From: Tardiphaga sp051811025
GTDB taxonomy: Bacteria > Pseudomonadota > Alphaproteobacteria > Rhizobiales > Xanthobacteraceae
Direction: 5' to 3'
Length of the DNA stretch: 64,000 nt
NCBI RefSeq assembly: GCF_051811025.1
Contig: NZ_JBPWQE010000001.1
Span: 1,860,001-1,924,000 of the forward strand
Shown: positions 17,049-25,158 of the stretch, piece after piece
How positions within the stretch are numbered: position 1 is the stretch's first letter
Layout: each line of letters opens with the position of its first letter
Notes under the pieces: generated by a model
Database searches by the model: none
What the model saw: only the letters and a program-made list of their open reading frames with translations
Told to the model about the DNA's origin: nothing
Translations under genes and position numbers: made by a program

Positions 17049-18430
17049 GGTTTTGACGTGTCGTGATTGAATACGACCCGTCCCGTGCGCCCCACTGCGC
17101 AGTCTTTGCCCGTGGTATCGAGATTGGGCATCGAGACCGTCACGCGATAGGGTTCCTTGTTAAGCGTGTCGGGATTGATGGCCAGGTTCGCGGGCGCACC
17201 AGACGCGCCAGTGAGATTCACGAGCGACCCCTTGATCGCCGGACTGCCGTCATTTGGTTCAAAAATCGCCTGATTGCCCAGCCTGAGCCTGTTGTAAACA
17301 CGTTCGGTGACATTCGCCGTTACGACAGCGCCACTGCAATCAAGTAGCTTCAGTAATGGCTGTCCGGCCCGGACATCCTCGCCTGGCGACGTCATCATCT
17401 CCCAGATCCGGCCAGTCACGGGCGCCTTAATGTCCGCTTCCGATCGGCTGACATAGAGCATTTGCTCGGACGCGATCTCGCTCGCGAGCCACGCGATCTG
17501 GGCATCGGCGTGCGCCAGATCGGCTTTCAGATCATTCGCACGTTGCCGCATCTCTTCTTCGCGCTGGACCGAACTCGGGCGGTCATTGTAGCTATCGCCC
17601 AGATACGTGCCCTTCTGCGCGGCAATGAGCTCGATCTTGGCGGCATCGAGTCTTCGGCGGGCACCGATTTCGGTTTGCTGGGCGATCGATTGTTCCCGGG
17701 TCAAGCGGGCGAATTCCACGCTGGAAACGCTGCCCGACTTGATCAGCGACGATGCCCGCTCTACGGCGGCGGTCGCTTCTTCCCGCCGGAACGCAGCGGC
17801 TTCGATCGCCGACTGTATTTCAGCGATGCGTGCTTCCAGTTGGAGGGTACGGCCTTCTTTGAATTGGGAGGCCTGCCGCGCGAGATCTTGCTGCGCGGCT
17901 TGAGCCGAGGCGAATTTGGTCGCCAGACTTGGACGCTCATTGTCCAGTCGCGACATCTGTCGTCTTAGATCATCCAGCCGGTTTCGATCGCCCCGCGCAT
18001 TCACGACGCGAAGAAGGAGGTCACCTTCATTCACTGCGCTCGACGTAGTCGAACGGCCGGGCTTCGAACTGACTTCGCCATCGATCGGCGACCTCAGCGT
18101 CACGAGCCTGGCGTTGACCACCGCCTCCACGCTGGAGGTCTGCAGGATTGCCCTGAGTGGCAGCCATCCGAACACGGCGACAATGGTGAGACCGGCAGCG
18201 ATCTTCAGCACCCGCCGAACGGTGCTGTATGAGCGCGGAGGCGTTGTCGGATCAGGCGAACTGCGGTTTGCCGGCTCGTCGATATCCGGCTTCAGTCGAT
18301 CTTCCAGATCGCGCTGCAAACCCCTGGCGCCGGGATCGAAGGATTGGACGTCTTCCTCGACGACATCGTCCTCGACAACGGATGACGAGGCGAACCCGGA
18401 GGAAAATTGAGTCTTTTGCGCACGATCCAT
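17045..18430 (-). CDS. HlyD-type membrane-fusion protein, partner of the glucan synthase
   Basis: Periplasmic adaptor of 461 aa. The first 70 residues are acidic and polar, then one TM segment (about 72-92) anchors the protein. It has a split lipoyl/barrel-sandwich domain (RSPIDGEVSS, and later SEADIKAPVTGRIWEMM) separated by a long coiled coil (about 155-300), and a C-terminal beta-barrel. Its 3' end overlaps the synthase start (ATGA, 17045-17048), so the two are co-translated. No inner-membrane ABC or RND pump is adjacent; by analogy to BgsB it probably guides polysaccharide through the periplasm. Confidence 0.85.
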   Translation of the reverse strand: MDRAQKTQFSSGFASSSVVEDDVVEEDVQSFDPGARGLQRDLEDRLKPDIDEPANRSSPDPTTPPRSYSTVRRVLKIAAGLTIVAVFGWLPLRAILQTSSVEAVVNARLVTLRSPIDGEVSSKPGRSTTSSAVNEGDLLLRVVNARGDRNRLDDLRRQMSRLDNERPSLATKFASAQAAQQDLARQASQFKEGRTLQLEARIAEIQSAIEAAAFRREEATAAVERASSLIKSGSVSSVEFARLTREQSIAQQTEIGARRRLDAAKIELIAAQKGTYLGDSYNDRPSSVQREEEMRQRANDLKADLAHADAQIAWLASEIASEQMLYVSRSEADIKAPVTGRIWEMMTSPGEDVRAGQPLLKLLDCSGAVVTANVTERVYNRLRLGNQAIFEPNDGSPAIKGSLVNLTGASGAPANLAINPDTLNKEPYRVTVSMPNLDTTGKDCAVGRTGRVVFNHDTSKP

Positions 18431-18725
18431 GGCAGCCGAGCCCGAATTGTCGGAGAGCGGACCAATTCGGTCCTTCGAAGCGATTCCATGTCAGGTGAGT
18501 AGAGTGTGCGCCCGCTTAAGAGCTCGCTAAGGTAGACCCCGCATCTTTCGATAAAACTGCAGCAATCTCGGAGTACCATCCTCCGAACAGCCGCTATTCC
18601 CGATACCTTCAGCACCGAACGCTGCGCCCGCGCTGACGCAACTGTCGGGATCTCACGAAACCGCAACGGTTTCGGTTGGAAAACGTTTGCTGGCCCGGGG
18701 CGAAAAAGCTATGCAGATCAATAGG

Positions 18726-18812
18726 GCGGACGTGGCGGAACTGGTAGACGCAAGGGACTTAAAATCCCTCGATGGCAACGTCGTGCGGGTTCGATTCCCG
18801 CCGTCCGCACCA
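18726..18812 (+). tRNA. tRNA-Leu (anticodon UAA)
   Basis: An 87-nt class II tRNA with encoded CCA. Acceptor GCGGACG (18726-18732) pairs with CGTCCGC (18802-18808). The anticodon stem AGGGA/TCCCT holds loop CTTAAAA with anticodon TAA, and a long variable arm (CGATGGCAACGTCG) follows. GGTTCGATTCC is the T arm. It reads UUA codons, which are rare at this GC content. No integrase or partial tRNA copy is nearby, so it shows no sign of use as an attachment site. Confidence 0.97.
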
Positions 18813-18894
18813 GCCTTCAGGGGAACTTCGGCCTCAATCCGGCCACCGGCGGCTGCTTTACGCAACTTCAATCCTGCCCGGCTAGAAAGTCCCG

Positions 18895-19302
18895 ATGATC
18901 GTTGCTCCATCCCGTTTCCGCCTGCCGACGCGCGCTGCTGCGATGGCGTCGTTGCTCGTTCTGGCCGGATATCTCGGGGGCTGCGCCAGCATGGGCGATG
19001 GCATGGTGTCGGGCGCCTTCGTCGATCCCGCGAAATACGACCTGTATGACTGCAAGCAGCTCGAGACCGAGCGCAAAACGCTTGCGACGCGGACGGCCGA
19101 GTTGCAGGGGTTGATCGACAAGGCCCAGACCGGCGCCGGCGGGGCAGTGGTCAGCGAACTCGCCTATCGCAACGATTACATCTCCACGCGGGCGCAGGCC
19201 AAGCTGGCGGAAGAGAACTGGCAGAAGAGCAAGTGTGTTGCGAGCGCGCCGGTCGCGCCGCCTCCCGCTGCACCGCGCCCGCGGGCCGGCGCGCGTTCCT
19301 GA
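18895..19302 (+). CDS. Small lipoprotein of unknown function
   Basis: Protein of 135 aa with a lipoprotein signal: basic N-terminus, hydrophobic stretch and lipobox LGGC near residue 30, followed by ASMGDG. The mature part is a short helical region (CKQLETERKTLATRTAELQGL and a second helix with two further Cys), ending in a Pro/Ala/Arg-rich tail. The two remaining Cys may form a disulphide. No family was recognised. It is monocistronic, downstream of tRNA-Leu and convergent with the monooxygenase gene. Confidence 0.75.
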   Translation: MIVAPSRFRLPTRAAAMASLLVLAGYLGGCASMGDGMVSGAFVDPAKYDLYDCKQLETERKTLATRTAELQGLIDKAQTGAGGAVVSELAYRNDYISTRAQAKLAEENWQKSKCVASAPVAPPPAAPRPRAGARS

Positions 19303-19312
19303 GCCATCCGCT

Positions 19313-20479
19313 TCAAAGCTTCCAGTTATAGATCCAGTGCTGCCGCGCCTGCAGACGTCCTGCGCCCAGCGCGCGCATCGTCAGATCGCGCGCCAGCGCC
19401 ATCGGCCCGCGCAGATGATAGATCTGGCCGGATTGCCGGGCAGTGCGCTGGACATGGGCCACGCGCGGCTGGCGTAGCTGGGCGTAGCGCGCCAGTGCAG
19501 GCGCAATCGCTGCCGTATCGTCGCCGACCGCGCCGAGACATTCCGCCAGAACCGCCGCATCCTCGATGGCCATGCCTGCGCCCTGCGCGGCGAAAGGCAG
19601 CATCGCATGGGCGGCATCGCCCAGCAGCGCCACGGATCCCTCGTGCCACATGCCGCCGTCCTGTATCGTGAACAGCGGCCAGCGCCGCCAGTTATCGATG
19701 CTGTCGATCATGGCGCGTGCATTGGCTGGCCAGCGCGACGCTGCAAAATGTCGGCTGATCTCGCTGGCGTCGCCGGCATCGCTGCCGCCGGGCTGCATCA
19801 CGGCGCCGGGCATGATCGCGACCATGTTGATTCGCTCGCCCGATGACACCGGATAGACGACGAGATGGGCCTTCGGCCCCATCCAGAGCTGGACGCCATG
19901 GGGGACCAGGTCGCTGTCCAACCGGTTCGTTTCCAGCGTGCCACGCCAGGCGATCAGGCCGGAGAATTGCGGTCGCGTTTCGGGAAACACCTGTCGCCGA
20001 ACGGTCGACCATGCGCCGTCGGCGCCGATCAAGGCCAGCGCAGACTCGTCGTTGACGGCAATGCCAGCGGGCATTGCGCGGAAACTTTCCACGGGACAGC
20101 CAAGGCGTAGTTCGATGTCGGGATGCGCGGTGACTGCGCCGAGCAATGCCGATTGCAGATCGGCGCGATGCACCAGCCAGTAGGGGGCGTCATCGCGGGC
20201 GCTGCCGAGCGGCAGGCGGATCACCTCGCCACCGCTGCGCGCGGTCATGATGCTCACACTGGCCGGCGTCGTGACATGGGGCGCAAGGCGCGGTTGCAGG
20301 CCGAGGCCGATCAGTATGCGGGTCGCATTGGGCGAGAGCTGCAGTCCGGCGCCGGCTTCTTCAAGCCGTCCGGTCTTTTCACAGATGAGGACTCGAAAAC
20401 CCTGGGCGGCCAGCGCCAGCGCCGCCGTCAGTCCGCCGATGCCCGCACCAGCAATGACGATGGTGCGCGGGGCCGTCAC
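19313..20479 (-). CDS. FAD-dependent monooxygenase (salicylate/6-hydroxynicotinate hydroxylase-like)
   Basis: Class A flavoprotein hydroxylase of 388 aa acting on an aromatic ring. It has the Rossmann GAGIGGLTAALAL motif with terminal acid (VLICEKTG), the DG motif ALIGADGAWSTVR, and the GD motif LLGDAAHAMLPFAAQGAGMAIEDA. The salicylate-hydroxylase-type N-terminus and conserved LEEAGAGLQLSPNATR support the subfamily; the substrate cannot be assigned. It lies 9 bp downstream of the zinc-finger gene at 20489 on the same strand and may be cotranscribed with it. No ring-cleavage genes are nearby. Confidence 0.85.
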   Translation of the reverse strand: MTAPRTIVIAGAGIGGLTAALALAAQGFRVLICEKTGRLEEAGAGLQLSPNATRILIGLGLQPRLAPHVTTPASVSIMTARSGGEVIRLPLGSARDDAPYWLVHRADLQSALLGAVTAHPDIELRLGCPVESFRAMPAGIAVNDESALALIGADGAWSTVRRQVFPETRPQFSGLIAWRGTLETNRLDSDLVPHGVQLWMGPKAHLVVYPVSSGERINMVAIMPGAVMQPGGSDAGDASEISRHFAASRWPANARAMIDSIDNWRRWPLFTIQDGGMWHEGSVALLGDAAHAMLPFAAQGAGMAIEDAAVLAECLGAVGDDTAAIAPALARYAQLRQPRVAHVQRTARQSGQIYHLRGPMALARDLTMRALGAGRLQARQHWIYNWKL

Positions 20480-20488
20480 GGCCGGAGA

Positions 20489-20734
20489 TCAGGCAACCTT
20501 GTCTTTCACCACGCATTCCGGCGGACGCGACTGGCCGGCAGCGAGATCGGCGGCAAAGCGGTACAGTGTCGAGCAATACGGGCAGATGATCTCGTTGTCG
20601 TTGCCAAGGTCGAGGAAGACATGCGGATGATCGAACGGTGGATTGGCACCCACGCACATGAATTCCTGCGAGCCGATCTCGATGATCGGAACGCCGGCGT
20701 CATTGTGAAAGTGCGGAACCACGTGGTCGGACAT
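20489..20734 (-). CDS. zf-CHCC domain protein (NDUFS6-like)
   Basis: Protein of 81 aa with a C-x8-H...C-x2-C zinc site (MCVGANPPFDHPH, then CPYCSTLYR). The family is the bacterial counterpart of the mitochondrial complex I zinc subunit NDUFS6. The ATG at 20734 follows GGTAGAGAAG; a longer in-frame start at 20785 adds a basic stretch not typical of the family. Linkage to complex I is family knowledge only; no nuo genes are in the window. Confidence 0.8.
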   Translation of the reverse strand: MSDHVVPHFHNDAGVPIIEIGSQEFMCVGANPPFDHPHVFLDLGNDNEIICPYCSTLYRFAADLAAGQSRPPECVVKDKVA

Positions 20735-20974
20735 CTTCTCTACCTTTGCTCGCAACAGCCGCGGGCGTATGAGCCGGCGCGCCATTCAGTGCGGCGCACC
20801 ATACTGGTCCGGAACCATGATTCCTAGACCGCGCAGGGGTCATTCATTCGTGGAAATTCGACACAATTCGGGTGTCTCCGAATAGCCCTTCTTTCGTCGG
20901 GGCAGTTGTGTCCACGAAGTGACGCACCATTTCTAAAGAGGTGCAGGAATAGGGATGAATAGGGTTTTTCCGCG

Positions 20975-22183
20975 ATGTGGTTCCGGCTCGATACAGCTTT
21001 GACGGGGGTAGCGGTCTGCGCGACCGCTGGACTGCTGCTGTGGCCGCATGCCCGCGATGCCGGCGCCGTGCTGGCCGCGCAGGATGACCCGGTTGCTCTG
21101 GCCGATGCGCAACTCAGCTCTGCATTGCGGAATGATCCCGCGGTGCTCGCCCGCAATATCGAGGACGCCCTCGCGGCCAAGGATGCCGACCTCGCCAAGA
21201 GCTTTGCCGACGTTGCGGCTGCCAGAAATGTTCAACTGCCGGACGACCTCGCCAGGCGCGTGACCGAGGCGGTTGCGGACGAGAATTCCGCCTCCCATTT
21301 CGCCAGCCGCTTTGCGACCGGCTTTGTCACCGGCACTGCCGATGATGTCGGCAGCCTGTCCGGTACTGTGGCCGGGGACCTCTTTGTGTTCGGCGATATC
21401 CGCGACGTGGTGCGCGAGGGCAAGCACATGGCGATGGGTGAGGACACCGATCACCTCATTCTCGGCCTTGCTGCCGCAGGCCTCGCTGTTACCGCCGCGA
21501 CCTATGTGAGCGTTGGCGGCGTCGCGCCCGTGCGCGCGGGCCTCACGCTGGTGAAGGATGCGCGCAAGGTCGGCCGGATCGGCGAGGGGCTCACCACCTG
21601 GGCAGCGCGCTCGGCGCGCGGCGTGGTGGACGGACCGATGCTGCGCGCCGCCGTGGCCGATGCCTCGGTGCTGCAGCCGGGCAAGACGATCACGGCGGTG
21701 AAAGCCGCGTTCCGCACCGAAAAGGCCGGCGGCATCGTCCGCCTCGCCGGGGATGTCGGCCGCGTCGGCGAGAAGGCCGGCACGCGCGGCGCGCTGGATA
21801 CGCTGCGTATCGCCCAGAGCCCGAAGGACGTCACGCGCGCGGCGCGGCTCGCCGAAGTGAAAGGCGGCCAGACCCGCGCCATCATGAAGATGTTCGGCCG
21901 CGGCGCGCTGCTGCTGGCGGCGGGCGCGTTCAATCTGTCGATGTGGCTGTTCTGGGCATTTTTCGCGCTGCTCGGATTTGTCGTGTCGATCAAGGCGACC
22001 ACCGAGCGCATCACCTGGTCGTGGCTGCAGCGCTCCAAGGCGAAGCGGGCGCAGTGTGAGCTGGCGGTACGACAGGACGCTCTGCTGCAGGACATCTCAC
22101 GCAAGGACGCATTACTCAGGGACATGGCTCTCCGCCATCCGGCGCCGGCTCACTCACTGGCGCCGGTGCTCGTCCACGGGTAA
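20975..22183 (+). CDS. Uncharacterised membrane protein
   Basis: Protein of 402 aa with no recognised domain. It starts with a TM or signal anchor (about 8-24), followed by an Ala/Asp-rich helical region (about 30-150). Two hydrophobic segments follow at about 155-180 and about 313-345 (GALLLAAGAFNLSMWLFWAFF). The C-terminus is basic and probably cytoplasmic, with a repeated pattern QDALLQDISRKDALLRD. The middle (190-310) is rich in Arg, Ala and Gly and may be amphipathic. It stands alone between divergent neighbours, with a weak Shine-Dalgarno. Confidence 0.7.
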   Translation: MWFRLDTALTGVAVCATAGLLLWPHARDAGAVLAAQDDPVALADAQLSSALRNDPAVLARNIEDALAAKDADLAKSFADVAAARNVQLPDDLARRVTEAVADENSASHFASRFATGFVTGTADDVGSLSGTVAGDLFVFGDIRDVVREGKHMAMGEDTDHLILGLAAAGLAVTAATYVSVGGVAPVRAGLTLVKDARKVGRIGEGLTTWAARSARGVVDGPMLRAAVADASVLQPGKTITAVKAAFRTEKAGGIVRLAGDVGRVGEKAGTRGALDTLRIAQSPKDVTRAARLAEVKGGQTRAIMKMFGRGALLLAAGAFNLSMWLFWAFFALLGFVVSIKATTERITWSWLQRSKAKRAQCELAVRQDALLQDISRKDALLRDMALRHPAPAHSLAPVLVHG

Positions 22184-22233
22184 ACTGCGCGCTTCCCACC
22201 ACATTCATTCTCTCAGTCAAAACGGAATTCTGT

Positions 22234-22986
22234 ATGCCGAGCTTTCACAACGGCGCTGTCGAAATTGCTTATCTCGATGAAGGCGAGGGCGATCCGATCG
22301 TTCTCGTGCACGGCTTTGCATCGAGCAAGAACGTCAACTGGGTCTATCCGACCTGGGTGTCGGAATTGAAGAAGCACAATCGCCGCGTCATCGCGCTCGA
22401 CAACCGCGGCCACGGCGATTCCAGCAAGCTCTACGATTCCGAACAATATAGCATCGGCGCGATGGCCGCCGACGTGCGCGCGCTGCTCGCGCATCTCGGC
22501 ATTTCCCGCACCGATATGATGGGCTATTCGATGGGCGCGCGTATCACTGCCTATATCGCCTATAGCCATCCGGAATTGATCCGCAGCGCGATCTTCGGTG
22601 GCCTCGGCATCGGCCTCATCAAGGGCGGCGGTCCCGGCGAGAATGTTGCGACGGCGCTCGAAGCGGAGTCCCTCGACGACGTCACCGATCCCGTCGGTCG
22701 GACGTTTCGCGCTTTCGCCGATCAGACCCGTTCGGATCGCCGCGCGCTCGCGGCCTGTCTGCGCGGCTCGCGCCGGCTGATGACGAATGAGGAAGCCGCC
22801 GCCATCAAGGTGCCGCTGCTGATCGCCGTGGGAACGACGGACGAGATCAGCGGCTCCGCGCAGGAATTGCAGAAGGTCATCGCCGGCTCCGAAGTGCTGG
22901 ACATTCCGAACCGCGATCACATGCGGGCGGTCGGCGATCGCGTCTACAAGGAAGGCGTTCTGGATTTCCTGTCCCGCCGCCCGTGA
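22234..22986 (+). CDS. Alpha/beta hydrolase
   Basis: Serine hydrolase of 250 aa with the full triad pattern. The nucleophile Ser is in the elbow GYSMGA, the acid in VGTTDEIS and the His in NRDHMRAV. The oxyanion-hole motif is VLVHGFASS. There is no signal peptide, so it is cytoplasmic. The substrate is unknown; relatives include esterases, lactonases and C-C hydrolases. It is a single gene between the membrane protein and cysE. Confidence 0.85.
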   Translation: MPSFHNGAVEIAYLDEGEGDPIVLVHGFASSKNVNWVYPTWVSELKKHNRRVIALDNRGHGDSSKLYDSEQYSIGAMAADVRALLAHLGISRTDMMGYSMGARITAYIAYSHPELIRSAIFGGLGIGLIKGGGPGENVATALEAESLDDVTDPVGRTFRAFADQTRSDRRALAACLRGSRRLMTNEEAAAIKVPLLIAVGTTDEISGSAQELQKVIAGSEVLDIPNRDHMRAVGDRVYKEGVLDFLSRRP

Positions 22987-23212
22987 TAATAATTGGCGAG
23001 GGGCGCACCTTGTTTTGATCACACGAGCGCCCACTTCTGATGCACGCCCGGTTTGTGGGCGGGGTGAGGCCGTCCCGGGAATGTCTGCGCTTTCAACGTG
23101 TTAGCGGGGGATTGCCAGGTAAGCCACCGTTCACGATGGCAGGAGCCGTGTCACGACAGCGACGCGTCTTGTGCTATAACCGACGCTCTATTCAGGGAAT
23201 TGCGAGTCCGCC

Positions 23213-24040
23213 ATGGCCGTGCAGAGCATCAATCCGCAGAATTCAAAACTCGCAACGCTGGATCCGATCTGGGATCGCATCCGTTCCGAGGCGGAAGACA
23301 TCGTCCATCGCGAGCCTGAACTCGCATCCTTCATCTATTCGACCGTGCTGCATCACAATCGTCTGGAAGATTCGGTGGTGCACCGCGTTTCCGAACGTCT
23401 CGATCATGCAGCGCTGTCCGGCGACCTGATCCGCCAGACCTTCGACGAAGCGCTGCGCGATGAGCCGGATCTCGGCAATGCGTTCCGCGCTGACCTCGTC
23501 GCCGTGTTCGACCGCGATCCCGCCACCACGCGCTTCATCGATCCGCTGCTGTACTTCAAGGGCTTCCACGCCATCCAGGCGCATCGTCTTGCGCATTGGC
23601 TCCACAAAAAGGGCCGCAAGGACTTTGCGTGGTATCTGCAGAGCCGCTCGTCGGCTGCTTTCCAGACCGACATCAATCCCGCCGCCAAGATCGGCCGCGG
23701 AATCTTTCTCGATCACGCGACAGGCTTCGTTGTTGGCGAAACCGCGGTCATCGAGGACGATGTTTCGATCCTGCACGGCGTCACGCTCGGCGGCACCGGC
23801 AAGGAAAACGAGGATCGTCATCCGAAGATTCGCCACGGCGTGCTGATCGGCGCCGGCGCCAAGATTCTCGGCAATATCGAAGTCGGCCATTGCGCGCGGA
23901 TTGCCGCGGGCTCCGTCGTCGTCAAGCCCGTGCCGCACAACGTCACCGTGGCTGGCGTGCCGGCGAAGATCGTCGGCGAAGCTGGCTGTGCGGAGCCGTC
24001 GCGCACCATGAACCAGATGCTGAATGCGATCGGGCTTTGA
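23213..24040 (+). CDS. cysE: Serine O-acetyltransferase
   Basis: First step of cysteine synthesis: serine plus acetyl-CoA gives O-acetylserine. The protein is 275 aa. An N-terminal helical SATase domain (about 15-150) is followed by left-handed hexapeptide repeats (IGRGIFLDHATGFVVGETAVIEDDV, split at residue about 165-190; ILHGVTLGGTG; IGAGAKILGNIEVG). The catalytic Asp/His region is FLDHATGFV and the C-terminal tail is the usual partner for CysK. The region upstream (22987-23212) shows no riboswitch that I can recognise. It is followed after 170 bp by the DUF3126 gene. Confidence 0.95.
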   Translation: MAVQSINPQNSKLATLDPIWDRIRSEAEDIVHREPELASFIYSTVLHHNRLEDSVVHRVSERLDHAALSGDLIRQTFDEALRDEPDLGNAFRADLVAVFDRDPATTRFIDPLLYFKGFHAIQAHRLAHWLHKKGRKDFAWYLQSRSSAAFQTDINPAAKIGRGIFLDHATGFVVGETAVIEDDVSILHGVTLGGTGKENEDRHPKIRHGVLIGAGAKILGNIEVGHCARIAAGSVVVKPVPHNVTVAGVPAKIVGEAGCAEPSRTMNQMLNAIGL

Positions 24041-24210
24041 TGTTCGATCTCTGATATTCAAGCTCCGATTTTCGGCACTGATTTCGCACGCGTTTTCGGT
24101 CACCTGTGGGATGGCGTGATTTTTCGAGAAACGGCCTAGCCGTGGACGCCATCTCGCATTAAAGCTTCTCTCCATCAGCTCAACAGACATCAACTGCATT
24201 GGAGACACCT

Positions 24211-24429
24211 GTGGACGTTCAGGAAGTCAGAAAGCTCGACGCCTATCTCAAGCGCGTGTTCGGCAACCAGAAGCTCCGCGTGGTGCCGCGCCCGAAGAAG
24301 GACGACTCCGCCGAAGTCTATATCGGCGAAGAATTCATCGGCGTGCTGTTCGTCGATGACGAAGACGATGATCGCTCGTTCCAGTTCCAGATGGCGATCC
24401 TCGAAGAAGACCTCGTCGATAACGGCTGA
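24211..24429 (+). CDS. DUF3126 family protein
   Basis: Cytoplasmic protein of 72 aa, acidic, with the conserved DUF3126 pattern (VRKLDAYLKRVFGNQKLRV, then EVYIGEEFIGVLFVDDEDDDRSFQFQ in part). The GTG at 24211 is preferred because TTGGAG lies 6 nt upstream; a TTG at 24199 would overlap that site. It is widespread in Alphaproteobacteria and of unknown function, commonly found near cysE as here. Confidence 0.85.
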   Translation: MDVQEVRKLDAYLKRVFGNQKLRVVPRPKKDDSAEVYIGEEFIGVLFVDDEDDDRSFQFQMAILEEDLVDNG

Positions 24430-24507
24430 GGCTGCGCCTTGCCTCCGCTTGGCGGCGGCGAGGTCACGGAAGCGCAGCACAGGCCCTTGCGCTCTGTGCA
24501 TCACACG

Positions 24508-25158
24508 CTAGGCCGCGTTGTCCGGCGCGACCAGGCCGGCGGCGGTGGCAAGCCAGACCAGGTGCGCGTCGGTGCGCGCGCCGATCTTCGATTTGATCTG
24601 GTAGTGATAATTCTGCACGGTCTTGATGCTCAGATTGAGCGATGTCGCGATCTGCTCCGTGGTCCAGCCTGACGCCACCAGTCGCAGGATTTCCGTTTCA
24701 CGCGGCCCGAGATCTTCCACCAGCGACCGTTCGTTGCCGAGCCGCTCGCTGGCGATTTCGCGCGCGATGTCTTCGCTCAATGCGCGTCCGCCGCTGGCGA
24801 CGGTGGCGATGGCGCGCACCAGTTCGTGCGGTGCGCTGCTCTTTGTGATGTAGCCGCAGGCGCCAGCCTCGAATGCTTTCAGAGCGAACGCGGCGCTCGC
24901 ATGCATGGTGAATACCAGCAGGCGCGCGGTGCGATCCCATTGCCGGATATGCCGGATCGCTTCCAGCCCGCCGGGGCCGGGCAGCGACAGATCCATGACC
25001 ACCACGTCCGGGCGCTCTGCCTGATAGGCGCGATAGGCCGCAGTGGCATCCTCGGCCTCGGCGCTCACGCGAAAACCGACCTGCCGCTCCAGTAGCCGGC
25101 GATAGCCTTCGCGCACCACCGGATGGTCGTCAACCAGCAGGATGCTGACGGCGGTCAT
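24508..25158 (-). CDS. NarL/LuxR-family response regulator
   Basis: Response regulator of 216 aa. The receiver domain has D10/D11, the phospho-acceptor D56 in VVVMDLSLP and the conserved Lys in YITKSSAP. The C-terminal LuxR-type HTH contains LGPRETEILRLVASG and EQIATSLNLSIKTVQNYHY. The start overlaps the sensor kinase stop by 4 nt (ATGA), so the pair forms one operon with the kinase first. Likely targets include the divergent TolQ-like operon starting at 26729. Confidence 0.92.
   Translation of the reverse strand: MTAVSILLVDDHPVVREGYRRLLERQVGFRVSAEAEDATAAYRAYQAERPDVVVMDLSLPGPGGLEAIRHIRQWDRTARLLVFTMHASAAFALKAFEAGACGYITKSSAPHELVRAIATVASGGRALSEDIAREIASERLGNERSLVEDLGPRETEILRLVASGWTTEQIATSLNLSIKTVQNYHYQIKSKIGARTDAHLVWLATAAGLVAPDNAA

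Noticed and set aside
18726..18812. Possible integration site at tRNA-Leu(UAA)
   Set aside because: No integrase gene, no direct repeat of the tRNA 3' end and no composition change on either side.
22987..23212. SAM or other sulphur-related riboswitch before cysE
   Set aside because: No recognisable aptamer core; only a possible CTATAA -10 box near 23176.
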